A stretch of DNA of 64,000 nt from Roseateles koreensis (GTDB taxonomy: Bacteria > Pseudomonadota > Gammaproteobacteria > Burkholderiales > Burkholderiaceae_C): assembly GCF_028595305.1 (NCBI RefSeq), contig NZ_JAQQXS010000005.1:230477-294476 (forward strand), given 5' to 3'. This document shows, piece by piece, positions 60,062 through 64,000 of the stretch (the first letter of the stretch is position 1; every line of letters begins with the position of its first letter). The notes under the pieces are model-generated. The model made no database searches. It was not told where the DNA came from and was given only the letters and a program-made list of their open reading frames with translations. Made by a program: the position numbers and the translations under genes.

Positions 60062-62701
60062 TTAGAACTTGGCGCTCACGCCGAGTTTGTAGGTGGTTTC
60101 ACCCTTGAATGACCAGGCGGGGAAGCCGGCGCGCAGAGGATCTTTGATGGCCGAGTTGGAGGCATCAGCAGCACCGTACTGCACGTCGTCTTGCTTGAGC
60201 AGGTTGACAGCGTCCAGGGACAGCTTCACGTTCTTGGTGACGTTCCAGCCCAGGCTGGCGTCCAGCGTACCGAAGGCGTCGTGCATGCGGTTGCCGTACC
60301 AGAAAGCGCCTTCACGAATCATGTACTTCGAGCGCCAGTTGTAGGCCAGGCGCGCAGCGTAGGACTCGGTCTCGTAGTAGCCGACCATGTTCACGTTGTG
60401 CTTGGAAGCCTGTGTGAAGACGCCCAGGCCGTCGAGGTAGCTGCTGGCCGGTGCCGTACCTTCAGTGAAGGTGTAGTTGCCGATCACGCCAAAGCCGTTG
60501 TCGAAAGCATGGTTGGCTTGCAACTCCAGACCGCGGATGCGGCCACCGCCCGAGTTCACGTAGGTCTGAACCGTCCAGTTGTCCACCTTGGACACAGGGT
60601 CAACCAGGCCGACTTGCTGGTTGCTCTTCACGTCAGCGGTGATGAAGTTCGAGATGTCCTTGGTGAAGAACGTGGCGGAGACCAGATTGCCCTTGCCGTA
60701 GTAGTACTCCACACCGATGTCAGCGTTGCTGGACTTCATGGGCTTGAGCGAAACGCTGCCATTGGTCCAGGTTTCGTTGCCGACGCGGTCGTCGCCGTAG
60801 CCCGACACCGTCACGCCGAACATATTGGCAAAGTTCGGGCGGGTGATGGTCTGCGATACCGCCACGCGCATCACGGCATTGCGGCTCAGATCGAACGAGA
60901 TGTTCGCGCTGGGCAGCACGTCGTTGTAGTTGGCAGACTTGGTGGCGAGCGTGCGGCCCCAGTTCTGGTTACCCGAGTAGTCGCCAGCGGCCAGGGGAGA
61001 GCCGTCAAAGGCGTAGCCCGTGCTCTTCACGTCGGTGGAGATGTAGCGCAGGCCGAAGTTGCCGCGCATACCTTGGGTGTCGAACTCGAACATGCCGTAG
61101 GCCGACTTGTTCTTCTCGTTCAACTCGCTGTAGCCCGAGCGGTCTTCGATCCAGCCAGAGATGTTCTTGCTGGTGTTGTCGAGCATGGCGCTGATGTTCG
61201 GACGCGGCACGTTCCAGCTGGCCACGCCGACCGAGCCGTCAAACAGGCCGGCGGTGTTGACAGGGGCAATGGTGCTGTTCCAGATCGGACGGAAAGAACG
61301 CTTCTCGAAGGTGTGGTCTGCCAGGCGGATACCGGTCTTGAATGCCGACAGCACGCCGACGTTCAGGTCAAAAGTCGCGTCCAGTTGGGCGTACTTTTCC
61401 TGATCTTTGTTGGGGCCTTTGGACGTCGCCCAGGTCTCAGGCGAGCTCGTTGCCGGCAAAGCCGACACGCCGAAGGACTGGTTCGACGTCGGGTTCACGG
61501 AGATTTGATGACCGGTGGCATCGATGGTGCCTTGCCACTTGGCAGGCGTGTCCCACCAGCCATAGGCGTAGTTGGTGGTCAACGATGTGCCACCGTCGGC
61601 CTTGGTGTTGCCGGCGACGAAGTCGAACTTGGCGCCTTCGGTCTTGTAGTGGCCGTCGAAGGTGACGCTGTCCGAGCTCATTTCGGCAGCGCGGGCCCAG
61701 TTCTGGTAGAACTGGTTCATCAACGGATTGGCCGCAGTGGTGGTGCTGTGCAAGCACACGCCATTGGGGTTGAAGGCGGAGACAACACCGGTGTCGCGTT
61801 TGTCGCAATTGGCGTCGTGGAAGATGTAGTCGCTGCTGTTCGAGTTGTTGGCCTTGAGTTTCAGGCTCAGCACATTCAGGCCCACTTCCAGGCCGTCAAT
61901 TGGCTTGGCTTGCAAGGTGACGTTGAACGCATCGCGCTTGCGATCTTGCACGAAAGCTGTAGGCGCCACGTCGGAAGACCAACGGCTGTCGGCTTCGATG
62001 CCGCGGCGGATGTAGGCACCGTCAGAGTGACCTGCGGCAACCAGTGCGCCGAAGGTACGGGCAGCATTTTTCCAGCTGTAGAGGCCGGAAACTTCCTTCT
62101 CTGGGTCGCTGATCGTGCCGCGGCCGTACTTGGCGCTGACAAAGGCTGTGTTGGCGGCCATGTCCAGCGGCTTGCGAGTCTTCACGATGACCGTGCCACC
62201 AATGCCGCCTTCGGTCAGGTCAGCTTGGGAGGACTTGTAGACCTCCATGCCGCCCACCATTTCGGACGGCAGCAAGGAGTAGTTGAACGAGCGGTCGACG
62301 TCCATCTGGTCGTACCAGCCGGTCGAAGCGACGGTTTGGCCGTTCAAGGTGGTGTAAGTCATCTGCGGGTCAGAGCCGCGAATCGACACCGATGCGCCTT
62401 GACCGAAAGCACGGCCGACGGAAATGCCAGGAATACGGCCCAGAGATTGGCCGACGTCAGTGTCGGGCAGCTTGCCCACGTCTTCTGCCGACACGGCGTC
62501 AACCACGGCGCTGGCGTTGCGCTTGATGTTGGCGGCGGACTGCAGCGAGGCGCGAATACCCGTCACCACCACTTGTTCGAGCTGGGCCGTTTCGGCTGCG
62601 GGCGCGGGCTTTTGCTCAGCTTGCTGGGCTTGCGCAGCGAGCGCAAACCCCAGCAGCGTCATCGTGACCGCAGCAGCGATCGGCTTTTGTTGGACCTTCA
62701 T
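60062..62701 (-). CDS. TonB-dependent outer membrane receptor (chito-oligosaccharide type)
   Basis: 879 residues from ATG 62701, with a GAGGAG ribosome-binding site just upstream. Signal peptide (VTMTLLGFALAAQAQ), TonB box region LEQVVVTGIRASLQSAANIK, plug domain (VVDAVSAEDVGKLPDTDVGQ, SVSIRGSDPQ, the receptor-typical LNGQTVASTGW) and a 22-strand barrel ending in KLGVSAKF. It belongs to the Xanthomonas/Caulobacter carbohydrate receptor group by its N-terminus. Position beside the nag genes points to chito-oligosaccharides as substrate. Imports through ExbBD-TonB energy; no such genes nearby. The 5' region has candidate NagR elements. Confidence 0.9.
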   Translation of the reverse strand: MKVQQKPIAAAVTMTLLGFALAAQAQQAEQKPAPAAETAQLEQVVVTGIRASLQSAANIKRNASAVVDAVSAEDVGKLPDTDVGQSLGRIPGISVGRAFGQGASVSIRGSDPQMTYTTLNGQTVASTGWYDQMDVDRSFNYSLLPSEMVGGMEVYKSSQADLTEGGIGGTVIVKTRKPLDMAANTAFVSAKYGRGTISDPEKEVSGLYSWKNAARTFGALVAAGHSDGAYIRRGIEADSRWSSDVAPTAFVQDRKRDAFNVTLQAKPIDGLEVGLNVLSLKLKANNSNSSDYIFHDANCDKRDTGVVSAFNPNGVCLHSTTTAANPLMNQFYQNWARAAEMSSDSVTFDGHYKTEGAKFDFVAGNTKADGGTSLTTNYAYGWWDTPAKWQGTIDATGHQISVNPTSNQSFGVSALPATSSPETWATSKGPNKDQEKYAQLDATFDLNVGVLSAFKTGIRLADHTFEKRSFRPIWNSTIAPVNTAGLFDGSVGVASWNVPRPNISAMLDNTSKNISGWIEDRSGYSELNEKNKSAYGMFEFDTQGMRGNFGLRYISTDVKSTGYAFDGSPLAAGDYSGNQNWGRTLATKSANYNDVLPSANISFDLSRNAVMRVAVSQTITRPNFANMFGVTVSGYGDDRVGNETWTNGSVSLKPMKSSNADIGVEYYYGKGNLVSATFFTKDISNFITADVKSNQQVGLVDPVSKVDNWTVQTYVNSGGGRIRGLELQANHAFDNGFGVIGNYTFTEGTAPASSYLDGLGVFTQASKHNVNMVGYYETESYAARLAYNWRSKYMIREGAFWYGNRMHDAFGTLDASLGWNVTKNVKLSLDAVNLLKQDDVQYGAADASNSAIKDPLRAGFPAWSFKGETTYKLGVSAKF

Positions 62702-63270
62702 GAAATGCTCCTCGATGTGGCCAAAAGAATCGAAACGGCCAGTTTCCAAAGGAAGCCCACTTGCACCATACCCATTCAAGCGATGGTCTGTGTTGGCTTC
62801 CACCAATGTCTTACGAATGCAACCAATGCCATGCCACTATACGACCCAGTAGTGCCACTTTGCTACCAATTTCAGGTCCGTGTTTTCCCTGCTGTGGCAG
62901 CGCCGCCACCTTGGATGTCTTCGTAGATGTCCCTTTTTGTCGAGGTTCTGGGGCGAGTGGCTGCTGTTGGCGGGCGGGAACGAACTTGGTAGCTGATTGG
63001 TATTACTTGTTATGACGGTACGCGGTGGGCTCAAACTGCTTGTGCTTTGGAGTGCGTGGCTTGTTGCGGGCTGGGGTGTGTTGGTGGCTGAGGGGCGTTG
63101 CGTCAGTCGTGTTGCTATGGGTCGTTCTGTTTGGCGGGCAAGGTGCTGTTGTGGCGCCTTGGTGGTGTCGCTGTGGTGCAGTTGCCGTGCAGTTGTTGAT
63201 GGGTGTTGTCACGCAAGGCGCGGGTGTGGGTACAGCTTGGTGGCGACTCATTTCAAAGTTTTTGAGAAAG
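62702..63270. promoter_or_regulatory. Non-coding region between TonB receptor and tRNA genes
   Basis: About 570 bp with no convincing gene. On the minus strand, nearer the receptor, attggtagcaaagtggc, attggttgc and attggtgg lie in the 120 bp before the start, and attggtattacttg is at about 62998-63012 on the plus strand. These ATTGGT repeats recall the nag operator and may be NagR sites. The remaining T/G-rich part (63010-63240) shows nothing recognisable. Confidence 0.4.
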
Positions 63271-63274
63271 TTGT

Positions 63275-63302
63275 TTGCGCTCGAGAAATGCTGTGCTATA
63301 GT
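63275..63302 (+). promoter_or_regulatory. Promoter of the tRNA-tuf operon
   Basis: -35 TTGCGC (63275-63280), 16-bp spacer, -10 TATAGT (63297-63302), then a GC-rich discriminator (tgcgggc), as in stringently controlled stable-RNA promoters. The tRNA-Tyr begins 14 bp after the -10. Confidence 0.7.
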
Positions 63303-63316
63303 TGCGGGCTTGCCTC

Positions 63317-63402
63317 GGAGGGGTGGCCGAGTGGTTAATGGCAGCAGACTGTAAATCTGCCCTCTAACGAGTACGCTGGTTCGAATCCAGCCTCCTCCAC
63401 CA
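63317..63402 (+). tRNA. tRNA-Tyr (GTA)
   Basis: 86-nt class II tRNA with a long variable arm. Acceptor 5' GGAGGGG pairs with the 3' CTCCTCC, discriminator A, encoded CCA (63400-63402). Anticodon GTA in GACTGTAAATC; T-loop GGTTCGAATCC present. Confidence 0.97.
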
Positions 63403-63543
63403 AGGCAAAACATCACTTGATTCGTGAAGTTGGCGGTAAACGTTGATGCGTTAAGCGTTGAGGCGTTGAGGCGTTAAAGCGCTGGCGGCAGGGTCATCAA
63501 GGGGTGGTGAGATGGTTCTAGAAATAGAATGCAAGGCTCCCGG

Positions 63544-63617
63544 GCGGGAGTAGTTCAATGGTAGAACTCCAGCCTTCCAAGCTGATCACGCGGGTTCGAT
63601 TCCCGTCTCCCGCTCCA
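63544..63617 (+). tRNA. tRNA-Gly (TCC)
   Basis: 74 nt. Acceptor GCGGGAG pairs with CTCCCGC, discriminator T, encoded CCA. Anticodon TCC in CCTTCCAAG; T-arm GGGTTCGATTCCC. Lies 141 bp after tRNA-Tyr. Confidence 0.97.
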
Positions 63618-63720
63618 GTGCTTGTTTTGTTTGAAGGCAGTAGAAAAGTCGTCGCCACAGATTTGTTGATTTGAGACTCTCGGGTTTCGTTGAAAGCAAG
63701 GTCAGCAAATCTGTGTCGAT

Positions 63721-63795
<75 letters not shown>

Positions 63796-63855
63796 CCGCT
63801 TTTCTCTTAGTATCTTTTTTCTGAAGTCTGATCAGATCCTCGCAGGAGCGCAGAA

Positions 63856-64000
63856 ATGGCAAAGAGCAAGTTTGAACGTACCAAGCCGCACGTCAACGTC
63901 GGCACGATTGGTCACGTTGACCACGGCAAGACCACGCTGACGGCTGCAATCGCCACCGTGTTGTCGGCCAAGTTCGGCGGCGAGGCCAAGGCCTACGACC
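63856..64000 (+). CDS. tuf: Elongation factor Tu, 5' part
   Basis: First 48 codons, cut by the window edge. Starts [20 protein letters not shown], with the P-loop [11 protein letters not shown] that is diagnostic for EF-Tu (G1 box). Ribosome-binding site AGGAG lies about 8 bp upstream. Delivers aminoacyl-tRNA to the ribosome using GTP. It is read with the three tRNA genes upstream. The second copy expected in this group of bacteria lies elsewhere. Confidence 0.97.
   Translation, partial: MAKSKFERTKPHVNVGTIGHVDHGKTTLTAAIATVLSAKFGGEAKAYD

Noticed and set aside
60191..62926. 911-codon open frame antisense to the TonB receptor
   Set aside because: It mirrors the receptor codon pattern, is His/Gly/Val/Arg-rich without domains, and the receptor frame has clear plug and barrel motifs.
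62997..63354. Open frames in the T/G-rich gap running into tRNA-Tyr
   Set aside because: They end inside the tRNA gene and have Cys/Trp/Val-rich translations with no ribosome-binding site.

Overview
The window is high-GC bacterial DNA whose gene content points to a betaproteobacterium of the order Burkholderiales, probably near the Roseateles/Rubrivivax (Sphaerotilaceae-Comamonadaceae) group. The support is the tRNA-Tyr/tRNA-Gly/tRNA-Thr/tuf block at the right edge, the gph-trpE-trpG-trpD-trpC order, a 'Gcr'-type membrane protein behind apaG, and a chitin/GlcNAc utilisation island with its own TonB receptor. This placement is inferred from gene families, not from a search.

Layout: 1-2.4 kb holds the start of a TolC-like gene (minus strand) and a two-component system (plus). 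2.5-6.2 kb encodes exported proteins: an OprB-like porin, an unknown secreted protein and a GH18 chitinase. 6.2-17.2 kb is mostly housekeeping: a CDF metal exporter, methylglyoxal synthase, a 55-aa basic protein, an FAD dehydrogenase, MltA, a Gcr-like membrane protein, ApaG, Tag, Rpe, an LMW phosphatase and an NRDE protein. 17.2-22.1 kb is a translationally coupled RND efflux operon. 22.3 kb is psuG.

23.3-31.8 kb is the most unusual part: a minus-strand locus of ten genes. Six small exported proteins (two of them near-identical tandem copies) are followed by a membrane-anchored C39 peptidase, a FapF-like coiled-coil/beta-barrel protein, a FadL-like barrel and a DUF2059 protein. Five of the six small proteins carry, just after the Sec signal peptide, a motif close to D-D-x-x-L-[SA]-x-V-x-G-[QR]-D-G, which resembles the double-glycine leaders read by C39 peptidases; the sixth has a degenerate form. 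The set recalls the Pseudomonas Fap functional-amyloid operon and the Acinetobacter 'putative pilus' fil genes but matches neither. I read it as a probable surface-fibre or adhesin export system. It is preceded by about 0.8 kb of non-coding DNA, then an AraC-type and a large MalT-like LuxR regulator (32.6-36.7 kb).

36.9-41.8 kb is mixed: SirB2-like protein, BamA/D15-type barrel, small secreted protein, CPA2 antiporter, gph, chalcone-isomerase-like protein. 42-48.1 kb is the trp operon with a candidate leader peptide containing Trp-Pro-Trp, trpE, trpG, an inserted threonine aldolase gene, trpD, trpC and ung, followed by map and a convergent TPR gene.

50.2-62.7 kb is a GlcNAc/chitin island: NagK kinase, NagR (GntR/HutC) repressor, NagA deacetylase, SIS-type deaminase, NagZ, AmpG-like transporter, GH16-like hydrolase and NagX-like membrane protein on the plus strand; then a DUF6445-type protein and a large TonB receptor on the minus strand. 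Together with the GH18 chitinase at 4.9 kb these would degrade chitin outside the cell, import oligomers, and convert GlcNAc to fructose-6-phosphate. A TTGGTA-type element recurs upstream of the chitinase, the nag operon and the receptor. The window ends with three tRNA genes behind a clear promoter and the first 48 codons of tuf.
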